Shown here in pieces: positions 55,230 through 63,471 of a stretch of DNA of 64,000 bases. Source of the DNA: Carboxylicivirga agarovorans (lineage in GTDB: Bacteria; Bacteroidota; Bacteroidia; Bacteroidales; Marinilabiliaceae); the NCBI RefSeq assembly GCF_050589845.1, contig NZ_JBNGPA010000026.1, positions 1 to 64,000 on the forward strand. Direction: 5' to 3'. Under the pieces are notes generated by a model. That model was not told where the DNA came from. It saw only the letters and a program-made list of their open reading frames with translations, and made no database searches. The number at the start of each line of letters is the position of its first letter. Position 1 is the stretch's first letter. A program made the position numbers and the translations under genes.

Positions 55230-56603
55230 ATGTTGAATATTTCCAAGAACAGCATCAGTAAATTTATTCATCTGACAGATTTTAAGTCATATGAATTGGT
55301 AAAAAAGAGCCAGGTAAAGCAGGCGCCGCTATATGTCATGCTGGGCTGCTTTGTTGTATTGCTTATAGGGATGTTTTTACCCTGGACTCAAAATATTGAT
55401 GCCAAGGGCTATGTAACAACCCGCCAGCCGGAGCAGCATCCTCAGGCCATTCAATCGGTTATCTCAGGTCGTATTGAAAACTGGTATAAGCGGGAAGGTG
55501 ATTTTGTAAACAGAGGCGATACAATATTGTATATCACTGATGTGAAGAGTGAGTATTTTGATCCTGATCTGTTGCTGAGGACCAATGAGCAGCTGGATGC
55601 AAAGAGTCAAAGTATTGATTCCTACGATATAAAAATAGAAGCCCTTAAGAAACAATATGAAGCTCTGAAGCGAGCCTATCAGTTGAAACGTCGTCAGGCT
55701 TTTCAGAAAATTGACCAGGCACGCAATAAGATCAGTATGGATAGTATTGATCTGGTGGCTTTCAACAGCAATCTGGCCATTAACAAAAACCAATATGAAC
55801 GTACAAAAGAGTTGTATGACAAAGGCTTAAAAACCTTGTCGGAACTGCAGGAAAAACAGTATAAGCTTCAGGCTGCTGAAGCCAAGGTAAATGTGCAACA
55901 AAACAAGTTGATCAATCAGCAAAACTCCCTGAGCATACTAAATATTGAATTACTGGCCATTGAGCAGGAATATGCCGATAAACTGGCAAAATCTGAATCG
56001 GATCTGCAAACAGCGGTTTCTGCCAAGTTGGAAGGTGTTGCAACCGTATCTAAATTGCAGAGTACCTTAAGTGGCTATAATCAGCGCCAAAAGTTCTATT
56101 TTATAACAGCTCCGCAAACAGGTTACCTGACCAAAATAGTAAAGAAGGGTATTGGTGAAACCGTTAAGGCAGGAGCCGACATCGCCATTATAGTACCCGA
56201 TGAATATGATCTGGCTGTTGAGATCTATTTAAAACCCAATGACCTGCCGTTGTTGCATGTGGGTAACCATGTTCGTCTGCGATTTGACGGGTGGCCTGCT
56301 ATCGTCATTAGTGGTTGGCCCGAGTCATCAACCGGTGTTTTTGGTGGTACCATAGTCGCCATTGATCAGTTCATTAGTAATAATGGTTTTTACCGTGTTT
56401 TGATAAGTCCTGATGAAAGTGAGAAAACATGGCCTGATCAACTGAGGGTTGGGGCAGGGGCGGAGGCTTTTGTGTTGCTCAATGAAGTGCCTGTGTGGTA
56501 TGAAATATGGCGACAGCTCAATGGATTTCCGCCTGATTTTTACCAACCGAAAGAGAAGCAAAATGAGCTTAAAACTAAAGCACCAATCAGGTCGGTGAAG
56601 TGA
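55230..56603 (+). CDS. HlyD-family membrane fusion protein
   Basis: The 457-residue protein has one membrane anchor (about 32-50, VMLGCFVVLLIGMFLPW), then a biotinyl-lipoyl half motif, SGRIENWYKREGDFVNRGD (about 80-98). A long coiled coil follows (about 115-285), then the second lipoyl half with a KIVKKGIGETVKAGADIAI turn and a beta-barrel to about residue 430. It is the periplasmic adaptor of a type I secretion-like pump, 11 bases after the ABC gene. Adaptors of this form connect the inner-membrane pump to a TolC channel, encoded next. Confidence 0.9.
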   Translation: MLNISKNSISKFIHLTDFKSYELVKKSQVKQAPLYVMLGCFVVLLIGMFLPWTQNIDAKGYVTTRQPEQHPQAIQSVISGRIENWYKREGDFVNRGDTILYITDVKSEYFDPDLLLRTNEQLDAKSQSIDSYDIKIEALKKQYEALKRAYQLKRRQAFQKIDQARNKISMDSIDLVAFNSNLAINKNQYERTKELYDKGLKTLSELQEKQYKLQAAEAKVNVQQNKLINQQNSLSILNIELLAIEQEYADKLAKSESDLQTAVSAKLEGVATVSKLQSTLSGYNQRQKFYFITAPQTGYLTKIVKKGIGETVKAGADIAIIVPDEYDLAVEIYLKPNDLPLLHVGNHVRLRFDGWPAIVISGWPESSTGVFGGTIVAIDQFISNNGFYRVLISPDESEKTWPDQLRVGAGAEAFVLLNEVPVWYEIWRQLNGFPPDFYQPKEKQNELKTKAPIRSVK

Positions 56604-56661
56604 GAGAGGACAGAAGACCGGTGGCTTGTGAAAGATGAGTAAGTATTGAAATTCAGAATAT

Positions 56662-58107
56662 ATGGCATATACAGCAGCAGATAAGCAAGGTAACATAAGG
56701 ACAGGTAAGTACAAGTTCCTGGTATTACTGTTGTTGCTGATAAGTAAGGTTTGGCTTGCCTCGGCGCAGACTGACAGCCTTGTTTTAAGTTATCAGGAAT
56801 ATGTTGATAACATAGTAGCCTTTCACCCGGTAGCTCAAAAGGCACGTTTAAAAGCACAATATGCCGAAGCCGGGATGATGGGAGCAAAGGGAAGTCGCGA
56901 TCCGTATATTGATGCCAGCTGGAGCAGTAAAGAGCTGGATGACAAGCTGTATTATGAGAAGCTAAAGACAAAGCTTGTATTTCCCACATCCTTAGGCGTT
57001 ACCTTCAGTGGCGGCTATGAAAATACAGATGGAGCATACCTGAACCCGGAGAATAAAACAGATGAATATGGCTTATGGAACCTTGGTGTTGAGATGGATG
57101 TTTTGAACGGTTTGCTTACCAACGAGCGGAAAACGGCTATAAGGCAGGCGCGCGAGTATCAGCATCTATATGAAAACGAGCAGAACATGCTTTTGAATGA
57201 TCTGTTGTTCAATGCCCTCTATTCATACCATACCTGGCAGATGTATTATTACTCAATGGAGATATTAACTGAGAATATTTCCATAGCCCATACCTACAAT
57301 GAAAATACACGCAATGCCTATTCCATGGGTGAAAAGACAGCCATGGATACACTTGAATCGAGCATTGCTTACAGGGAAGCCATCAGTTTGTTCAATAAAA
57401 ATGAACTATACCTGGTAAAAGCCAGGCAAAAGCTGGAAAACTACCTTTGGTACAATGGACAGGCTTTAAAGCTTCAACCCGGGGTGAAGCCTGAAAGCTA
57501 TGATGCCTTTTATACCAATGAATGGGCAGAGTTTGACTCGGTGCTCATAAATAACCACCCACTTATTCTGACATCCATTAATAAACTATCGCTGACAGAA
57601 ATAGAACAGCGACTAAAGCGTGAGAAACTAAAACCCAAGCTAAAAATTAAATATGACGCGTTATTAACCACCTCAGATGATATCCGGATTCATGGTTTTG
57701 ATATGTCTGATTATAAGCTGGGGGTAGGCTTTTCGATGCCCTTGTTTCTAAGAAGCGAAAGAGCGGGTGTGCGAAAGGGTAAATTGAAAATTCAGGAGCT
57801 GGAGCTGGATATCATGTATAAGAAAAATGAGTTGTACAATAAAGCGGAGGCCAGTCGTCAGCAACAAAATATATTGAAAGATCAGATTGAAATTTATGAG
57901 CAAAACGCTGTTAACTACGAGCGTTTGCTTGAAGGAGAAAATGAGAAGTTCAGATATGGTGAAAGTTCCGTTTTTCTGCTCAATAAACGGCAGGAAAAAT
58001 ACATCGACGGCAAGCTCAAACTTACCGAAGCATATGTCAAATACAGGCTGGAACTGCTCCGGTATTTATATTTATCCAACCAATTGGTTACTAATCAGGC
58101 AGAATAA
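56662..58107 (+). CDS. TolC-family outer-membrane channel
   Basis: The 481-residue protein has an N-terminal extension and signal peptide ending WLASAQ (about 1-35). Two TolC repeats (outer membrane efflux protein domain) follow, with typical YQEYVDNIVAFHPVAQKARL helix starts. The coiled-coil segments are rich in Glu/Lys/Leu. It completes the ABC/HlyD/TolC set. No substrate gene, such as a GG-leader peptide or RTX protein, lies beside it. The Met at 56662 may not be the true start, since the n-region of the signal peptide is long. Confidence 0.88.
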   Translation: MAYTAADKQGNIRTGKYKFLVLLLLLISKVWLASAQTDSLVLSYQEYVDNIVAFHPVAQKARLKAQYAEAGMMGAKGSRDPYIDASWSSKELDDKLYYEKLKTKLVFPTSLGVTFSGGYENTDGAYLNPENKTDEYGLWNLGVEMDVLNGLLTNERKTAIRQAREYQHLYENEQNMLLNDLLFNALYSYHTWQMYYYSMEILTENISIAHTYNENTRNAYSMGEKTAMDTLESSIAYREAISLFNKNELYLVKARQKLENYLWYNGQALKLQPGVKPESYDAFYTNEWAEFDSVLINNHPLILTSINKLSLTEIEQRLKREKLKPKLKIKYDALLTTSDDIRIHGFDMSDYKLGVGFSMPLFLRSERAGVRKGKLKIQELELDIMYKKNELYNKAEASRQQQNILKDQIEIYEQNAVNYERLLEGENEKFRYGESSVFLLNKRQEKYIDGKLKLTEAYVKYRLELLRYLYLSNQLVTNQAE

Positions 58108-58108
58108 T

Positions 58109-58140
58109 AAAAAAGCCGGCTAATAAAAGCCGGCTCCCTT
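58109..58140. terminator. terminator between convergent tolC-like and fadL-like genes
   Basis: AGCCGGCT (58114-58121) and AGCCGGCT (58128-58135) form an 8-bp stem with loop AATAAA. On the minus strand the hairpin runs into TTTTTTATTA, serving the gene that ends at 58157. On the plus strand the tail CCCTTT is weak. Confidence 0.8.
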
Positions 58141-58156
58141 TAGTCTACATCATGTC

Positions 58157-59506
58157 CTAAAATGTAAACGCTATTTCTAATTCAAACTGATTCATTTCCA
58201 GTTCTATGGTTTGGTTTGGAACCATATTGCCCTGCATGGCTTGTTCAGGGTCAAAATCAAAAGGATTATAACCTTTCACACTTGCAGGTAAAGCATATAC
58301 CATGGCCACATGAATGGCTTTGCCCGATTCACCAAAAGCTTTTGAGCAACCAAGAGTGATGTGATTTTCAATTACACCCGGTGCCAGAATATTAAACATT
58401 ACTTCCGTTTCAGGTATTGGCTGATCGTTATGTGAGAAACCACCTCTGAATATCCAGCTGTTTTGTGTATCATATTCAAGACCTAACTTATATACATTGA
58501 TATCGTTCCATCCAAAACCCGAGCCATTGTCAGCTCCCAGAGGCACATGGTTTGGATTTGGAGTGTAATCGCCAGGATTGTTAGGGTCACCGCCCGGATT
58601 TAAAAACGCGGGAGGAAGAGCCATTGGATCGATAGGGTTACCAATTGAGGCCACCTCAGAATAATTAATGCGTTTAAAGTCAAACATGGCAGTTAGTTTA
58701 TCAGTGAACTGATAAGCCACACCAACAGTTAGATTAGATGGAATATCAAATCCTCCCTGCTCTGCGAAAAGACCGGCATATTCATCGAACTCACTCATTT
58801 TGATTTTGGGCTGATAGCTTGCTCCAAGAGATAAGGCATCTGTTAACTGGCCCAGGTAACCGACTTTAAAGCCGATGCCAAATGAGTTATCATGACCGTT
58901 GGCAGTCAGTTTCTCGGGGTTACTTGAAAACGGACCGAAAGCAGACAGGCCTGTTGCTTCAAAGTACTGGAATGTTCCTATTACACTAACACCAATGCTG
59001 TGTTTCTCACCAAGCTTGCGTGAATAGGTCAGGTCCAGAAACATCTGGGCCAGATCAACACCAGTTGTCGAAGATGACATATCACCAAATGTCATGGTTG
59101 GATAATCGGTATTCATACCGCCATTACCAAACAGGCTGGCCGAGAGACTGCTTTTTTCATTCAGCATCCAGTTGGCAGCTATGCTTGGCATAACAAACCA
59201 TTTAGAATCACTCTCCACAGTTCCGGGCATAAGTCCCATTGTTCCGGGCATCATAGATGGATTTCCAGTTACAGTATACTGGCGGTTGGGATTAAAAAAT
59301 CCAACACCAACCTGGTATTGTTTTCCCAGGAATACTTTTCCTGCCGGGTTTCCATTCATTAGGGAGTATTTGTACCAGGCAATACCAGCCCCTGCCAATC
59401 CTTTATTTTGTGCGCCATAGCCTACACCGAAGTAGCCATCGGTTGCCATCATAAAGGAAGGTATCAGTAGACCAATAAGCAGTGTGATCAAATGTTTCTT
59501 TTTCAT
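58157..59506 (-). CDS. FadL/OmpP1/TodX-type outer-membrane transporter
   Basis: The 449-residue protein has signal peptide MKKKHLITLLIGLLIPSFMMA, then the FadL hatch region: GVGYGAQNKGLAGAGIAW and the conserved NPAG (about 52-55). The rest is a beta-barrel ending in the aromatic residue Phe (LEIAFTF). FadL proteins let long-chain fatty acids or other hydrophobic molecules cross the outer membrane by lateral diffusion. It fits the beta-oxidation cluster at 36-51 kb, but is separate from it. The barrel includes several Gly/Pro-rich loops (NPGGDPNNPGDYTPNPN). Confidence 0.88.
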   Translation of the reverse strand: MKKKHLITLLIGLLIPSFMMATDGYFGVGYGAQNKGLAGAGIAWYKYSLMNGNPAGKVFLGKQYQVGVGFFNPNRQYTVTGNPSMMPGTMGLMPGTVESDSKWFVMPSIAANWMLNEKSSLSASLFGNGGMNTDYPTMTFGDMSSSTTGVDLAQMFLDLTYSRKLGEKHSIGVSVIGTFQYFEATGLSAFGPFSSNPEKLTANGHDNSFGIGFKVGYLGQLTDALSLGASYQPKIKMSEFDEYAGLFAEQGGFDIPSNLTVGVAYQFTDKLTAMFDFKRINYSEVASIGNPIDPMALPPAFLNPGGDPNNPGDYTPNPNHVPLGADNGSGFGWNDINVYKLGLEYDTQNSWIFRGGFSHNDQPIPETEVMFNILAPGVIENHITLGCSKAFGESGKAIHVAMVYALPASVKGYNPFDFDPEQAMQGNMVPNQTIELEMNQFELEIAFTF

Positions 59507-59652
59507 ATCGTAGATTTTTATTTCATGTGTTCATAATTTCCCATTTCGGCATCAACTTTGAATTCTATTAATTGTCAGCCAGTGTTTCAATACGAACAAT
59601 CATGTTTGTTTTTACTATTTATTTTGATTGGTTTAATTATTTATCTGCTGTC

Positions 59653-60153
59653 TTATGTGAAAATTATTTGAGTATTGGTGCCGCCGCACATGCCATAGAA
59701 GTCACCTACTGTAAGCACATCCGATACATCTTCCCACAAATCATCTTTTGTAAGTTTAAACATATCCATGGCCAGTTTACAGGCATATATTTCGCCCCCT
59801 CCGGCAGTGATCATTTCGAGGAATTCATCAACAGGCGGAATATCCAGTTTCTCCATCTGACTTTTCATCATTGCCGAAACACCTGCTTCAACACCAGGTA
59901 AAGCACCAAGAAGTGAAGGGAATGGCAGGCCTCCAGGCATGCGCATGGCCGGGTTTCCAATGGTACCGGTATGCAGCTTGTTCATTTGCTTCTTAGTAAT
60001 GGCATCAAGACCGAAAAAGGTAAAAAACACTTTGGCTTCAATACCTTCCATAACTGCGCCATTGGCTAAAACAAGGGTTGCATATACATCTTCAATGGTT
60101 CCTTTAGCACAAATGATACATACTTTTCTTAATGGATTTTCTTCTTTTGTCAT
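59653..60153 (-). CDS. DsrE-like (DsrE/DsrF/DrsH family) sulfur protein
   Basis: The 166-residue protein has the DsrE fold: VCIICAKGTIEDVYATLVLANGA at the start, FFTFFGLDAI, and GGEIYACKLAMDMFKL (about 115-130), whose Cys is the conserved reactive residue of DsrE2/DsrE3 proteins. The ending GDFYGMCGGTNTQIIFT carries a second Cys. Such proteins carry persulfide or thiosulfonate sulfur. It is the last gene of the sqr operon, 18 bases after the dsrC-like gene. Confidence 0.85.
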   Translation of the reverse strand: MTKEENPLRKVCIICAKGTIEDVYATLVLANGAVMEGIEAKVFFTFFGLDAITKKQMNKLHTGTIGNPAMRMPGGLPFPSLLGALPGVEAGVSAMMKSQMEKLDIPPVDEFLEMITAGGGEIYACKLAMDMFKLTKDDLWEDVSDVLTVGDFYGMCGGTNTQIIFT

Positions 60154-60171
60154 AACTAGTATATTTTAGGG

Positions 60172-60483
60172 TTACACACAGCTAACAGGTTTTGGAATAC
60201 CTGCAATTTTTGAGGAATACTTTAATGGTCCGCCAGGAAATAGTTTATATAAACCTTTTATATCAACAATGCCCGATTTACCTACTTTACGAATGGTCAA
60301 TGCTTCTCCCTGCTCATGTTTTTCGCGCAGAAACATCAATACTGCCATGTGTTTATCAGTTAGATCAATGCCAATGTCATCTGCAATGGCTTTTGCAATT
60401 TCTTCATTCCACTGGGATGGATCTGTCAGGTAGCCCTCTTCTGTGATATCTACCATTGTGTATGCTATTTCTACTTGTGCCAT
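60172..60483 (-). CDS. DsrC/TusE-like sulfur relay protein
   Basis: The 103-residue protein has the DsrC fold with GYLTDPSQWNEEIAKAIA, KHMAVLMFLREK and the C-terminal arm LFPGGPLKYSSKIAGIPKPVSCV. The penultimate Cys102 (Cys-A) is present. Eleven residues before it, where dissimilatory DsrC has a second Cys (Cys-B, in ACKVAG), this protein has Ser91. So it belongs to the single-Cys type (TusE-like), which passes sulfur rather than forming the DsrC trisulfide. Its partners are probably the flanking DsrE and SQR proteins. Confidence 0.88.
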   Translation of the reverse strand: MAQVEIAYTMVDITEEGYLTDPSQWNEEIAKAIADDIGIDLTDKHMAVLMFLREKHEQGEALTIRKVGKSGIVDIKGLYKLFPGGPLKYSSKIAGIPKPVSCV

Positions 60484-60563
60484 AATGTTTAGATTTTTCT
60501 TGTTAACTGATTCTTATTTAGCTGATACCTGAAGTCATTGTTTGTTTATCATTCAAATTGAAA

Positions 60564-61223
60564 TCAGGTTGATATATTCTTCATAAATGTGACCATAAAG
60601 CCCATTGCCTTTTTCATTTCCGGTTTATTGATCTCGCGCATCAGCTTGAATACCGAATATTCAGGTACATTTTCCATCTGCATGCTGTTGTAGGCCCTGA
60701 GGGCATTATCCATAGCGTGCATCATTTCAGGCTGGGTCAGGCTTTTGACCGTATTTAAAATGGTTACAATGTTATCGGCCAGCTGTGCCACATCTTCCTT
60801 TGAAAAGGCACTGACCACATTGTCAATTACTTTAGCTGCTTCGGCAAAAAACTCGAAATAACCTTTTTGCTCAAATTCGTGCAGACGACTGGTCATATCA
60901 ATAATGGATTCACGCACCAATGGCCCGGCATCTTTGGTGAAATCAACCATGCTTTCAAACATGCTTAGTACCACACCTATGTTTTCAATATTATGCAATA
61001 AGCGAATACCCAGCATTTTTATTTCATCAACATCGATCTCGACCTGTTGATTTTCAAGCTCAACAACGGCAGTGTCGTACATGTCTTTACCGACAATCTG
61101 CAAATCGGAGAGCAGGTCTTCCACACTCTCTGTTTTTTGCTGTTGCCGGGTCACAATGTCGAGAACAATGTCCATCTTTTGATTCAGCTGGTTGATCTGT
61201 GCCTGTAAATCTGTTTCGTTCAT
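60564..61223 (-). CDS. DUF1641 protein
   Basis: The 219-residue protein begins with a coiled coil (about 1-50, QINQLNQKMDIVLDIV). A helical DUF1641 domain follows, with a NIENIGVVLSMFESMVDF stretch and the C-terminal YSVFKLMREINKPEMKKAMGFM (about 189-210) motif. The family is of unknown function and is found beside SQR and NADH-type oxidoreductases in bacteria and archaea. Here it directly follows the SQR gene (18 bases), so it may be a partner or membrane tether for SQR. Confidence 0.8.
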   Translation of the reverse strand: MNETDLQAQINQLNQKMDIVLDIVTRQQQKTESVEDLLSDLQIVGKDMYDTAVVELENQQVEIDVDEIKMLGIRLLHNIENIGVVLSMFESMVDFTKDAGPLVRESIIDMTSRLHEFEQKGYFEFFAEAAKVIDNVVSAFSKEDVAQLADNIVTILNTVKSLTQPEMMHAMDNALRAYNSMQMENVPEYSVFKLMREINKPEMKKAMGFMVTFMKNIST

Positions 61224-61241
61224 AACTCCCTCCTTTAATAA

Positions 61242-62480
61242 TTAGAAAGTGACCCTTTTTTTGCCAGCCATTGTCATATCTGCTTCTACCGGCAGCTCTT
61301 TGCCTTTAAGCAGCATGTGCCAGTATATCCAGCGGAACATGATTTTACCGTAGTGGTTTATTTTAGTGTTCTTAAGCAGACCAAAAGGTCCTATTCCCGG
61401 TAATGGGAATGTGCCGGGTAATGGTTCGGTTTCGTAGTTAAAGTCAATGAGTGCACCTTTTCCATATCCAGTTTCTATGTAGCAGTTGGCATGCCCGTCA
61501 AACTTTGCCAATAGCGGCCGGTCCTCAATGGCACTCATCAGGTTGTCGTATAATATTTCAGATGCAAAGTGAGCTACTGATCCTGCTTTGGATGTTGGAA
61601 TGTTAGCAGCATCGCCCAAAACAAATATCTCTTTATGATCTTTTTGTTGCAGGGTATGTTTATTAGTATACACAAAGTTAAGGTCATCACCCAGTCCGCT
61701 TCGTTCAACCATTTCATCACCCATGTTAACAGGTACAATGGTCAGCGTATCAAAAGGCACCTCTTTTTCATCATAAGACACCAACACTTTTTTATCGTTG
61801 TCAACACGTTCGATATAGAAGTCAGAGACCACATTAATGTTTTTCTCTACCAGTAATTCAGCCAGCATTTTAGTAGCGATTGGTTTGGTAAAAACCCCTG
61901 GCATTGGCGTAACAATGGTAATGTCAACTTTATCGCGCATGCCTTTCTTTGTGAAGAACTCTTCGGCCAGGAAAACAAATTCCAAAGGAGCCACAGGGCA
62001 TTTGTAAGGCAACTCGGTAATGGCCATTACCAATTTTCCCCCTTGCCACGTTTTAAAATGCCTTTGCAAGGCCAGTGCTCCTTCAATGGTGTAAAAATCA
62101 AAAATATCTTTGTACCACAATTTATCTTTCAGTCCTGGTGTTTCAGCGGGTTTGGTTTGAGTACCGGTGGCAATAATAAGGTAATCGTAATGCAGCACCT
62201 TACCTTCGTTAAGATGCACTATTTTATTGGGTGCATCAATTTTATCAACACCCGTATACATGACATTAACTCCCACCGGAAAGAAACTGCTCTTGGGCTT
62301 GCGTACGTCGTGCTCTGAATATATTCCAAATGGTATAAATAAAAACCCAGGCTGATAATAGTGTGTTCTGTGCCTGTCAACAATGGTAATGTTCCATGTT
62401 TCCCGGTCTAATGCTTTTCGAAGTTTATTGGCCATCATGGTTCCGGCCGTTCCTCCTCCTAGTATAACTATATTTTTCAT
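61242..62480 (-). CDS. sqr: sulfide:quinone oxidoreductase-like flavoprotein
   Basis: The start MKNIVILGGGTAG at 62480 puts the dinucleotide fold at the very start; an ATG 33 bases earlier is unlikely. The 412-residue protein has FAD motif GGGTAGTMM (8-16), ATG at 105-107, FAD contact VLGDAANIP (288-296), and two Cys residues in SQR-like places, Cys161 (LPYKCPVAP) and Cys333 (HANCYIETG). A third N-terminal Cys of type I enzymes is absent. The C-terminus holds amphipathic helices (FRWIYWHMLLKGKELP) for membrane binding. It would oxidise sulfide and reduce quinone. It heads the sqr-DUF1641-dsrC-dsrE operon. Confidence 0.86.
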   Translation of the reverse strand: MKNIVILGGGTAGTMMANKLRKALDRETWNITIVDRHRTHYYQPGFLFIPFGIYSEHDVRKPKSSFFPVGVNVMYTGVDKIDAPNKIVHLNEGKVLHYDYLIIATGTQTKPAETPGLKDKLWYKDIFDFYTIEGALALQRHFKTWQGGKLVMAITELPYKCPVAPLEFVFLAEEFFTKKGMRDKVDITIVTPMPGVFTKPIATKMLAELLVEKNINVVSDFYIERVDNDKKVLVSYDEKEVPFDTLTIVPVNMGDEMVERSGLGDDLNFVYTNKHTLQQKDHKEIFVLGDAANIPTSKAGSVAHFASEILYDNLMSAIEDRPLLAKFDGHANCYIETGYGKGALIDFNYETEPLPGTFPLPGIGPFGLLKNTKINHYGKIMFRWIYWHMLLKGKELPVEADMTMAGKKRVTF

Positions 62481-62499
62481 GGATATATATTTTAGCACT

Positions 62500-62511
62500 G
62501 GTGTTAACACC
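62500..62511. promoter_or_regulatory. perfect 12-bp palindrome at the sqr start region
   Basis: GGTGTTAACACC lies 20 bases upstream of the sqr start codon. Its position would let a repressor block the operon. The binding protein is unknown. Confidence 0.5.
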
Positions 62512-62599
62512 AAATGAATTATTGTTTTGTTCCCAAGTTTGTAATTAGCCCCTTTTGTATTATTTTGGAATTCAATTTACTCAGTGCTGTGCTTATTCG

Positions 62600-62612
62600 G
62601 CATCTGAGATGC
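62600..62612. promoter_or_regulatory. 13-bp palindrome GCATCTGAGATGC
   Basis: Perfect 6-1-6 palindrome midway in the sqr-crp divergent region (62481-62683). Confidence 0.5.
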
Positions 62613-62620
62613 GGTAATAA

Positions 62621-62643
62621 ATATCAGTTTATGATATATATCA
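62621..62643. promoter_or_regulatory. Crp/Fnr-like site TGA-N6-TCA and overlapping repeat
   Basis: TGATATATATCA at 62632-62643 is a perfect palindrome fitting the Crp/Fnr half-site pattern TGA-N6-TCA. It overlaps another inverted repeat, ATATCA (62621-62626) and TGATAT (62632-62637). It lies 40 bases before the crp/fnr-type gene, so autoregulation is plausible. Confidence 0.5.
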
Positions 62644-62683
62644 GTTGGACCGACTAATAAAAGACTTGTAAAAAAATCCAGAT

Positions 62684-63370
62684 ATGGCTATAGAGTGCAG
62701 TTGTGACGAATGTGAGTTGAAAGAGCTGTTTTTTCAGAATGTATCAGCCAACGAAATGGAGAGTTTGTGTCGAAGCAGGGCAGAACAGAACTACGATAAA
62801 GGTGATTACATTATTGAACAGGGCAAGCCTGTAAAGGAATTTATTTACCTGAAAAGCGGCCTTGTAAAACTGTTTATAACCAATGCTAACGATAAGGAGC
62901 AAATACTATCGTTTGCCAAGCCTTTTGATTTTGTCAGTTTGCTTAGCATCCTTTCCAAAGATCAGCATAGCTATTCGGTAATGGCTATTGAAGACTCAAC
63001 AACTTGCAATATATCCATAGATGATGTTAAGCGCACCATTAGGGAAAATGGGAAATTCGCCATGAGTGTGCTTGAGAAAATGAGTATGGTCAGCGATAAT
63101 GTTATCAATGAATCTCTGGCCATCAGGCGACGGAACCTGAGAGGCCGGGTAGCATATGTATTGCTGCATTTTTACCACGATATATATAAAACAGAATCTT
63201 TTGAATTACCGGTGAGCCGAAAAGAAATTGCCGAGTATATTGGTATGACTACCGAAAATGTTATCAGGGCCTTAACCGAATTCCGCAAAGACGGGATTAT
63301 CAAGATCTTTGGAAAAGTAATTGAAATAGTTGACGAGACTAAGCTAAAACAAATTTCTGACCATGGATAG
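62684..63370 (+). CDS. Crp/Fnr-family transcription regulator with Cys-rich N-terminus
   Basis: The 228-residue protein has a cyclic-nucleotide-binding-like domain (about 22-130, GDYIIEQGKPVKEFIYLKSG) and a Crp-type HTH (about 170-210, VSRKEIAEYIGMTTENVIRALTEF). The residues expected for cAMP are not seen. Cysteines lie at 5, 7, 10, 29 and 108. The C-x-C-x2-C start plus Cys108 recalls Fnr [4Fe-4S] ligation, but the spacing differs from E. coli Fnr (20, 23, 29, 122). It is divergent from the sqr operon and probably regulates it. The signal may be oxygen, redox or a sulfur species. Confidence 0.88.
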   Translation: MAIECSCDECELKELFFQNVSANEMESLCRSRAEQNYDKGDYIIEQGKPVKEFIYLKSGLVKLFITNANDKEQILSFAKPFDFVSLLSILSKDQHSYSVMAIEDSTTCNISIDDVKRTIRENGKFAMSVLEKMSMVSDNVINESLAIRRRNLRGRVAYVLLHFYHDIYKTESFELPVSRKEIAEYIGMTTENVIRALTEFRKDGIIKIFGKVIEIVDETKLKQISDHG

Positions 63371-63471
63371 GGAGAGTTGACAGGCTTGAATTATCGACCT
63401 GACAGATTGTGTTACCGATATATTGATTGTTATGGTGAAAGCAGGAGTCGTTTATCTGCAAATGACAATAC

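Noticed and set aside
53584..58107. bacteriocin/peptide export locus
   Set aside because: The ABC protein has no C39 peptidase domain and no GG-leader peptide ORF was seen nearby.
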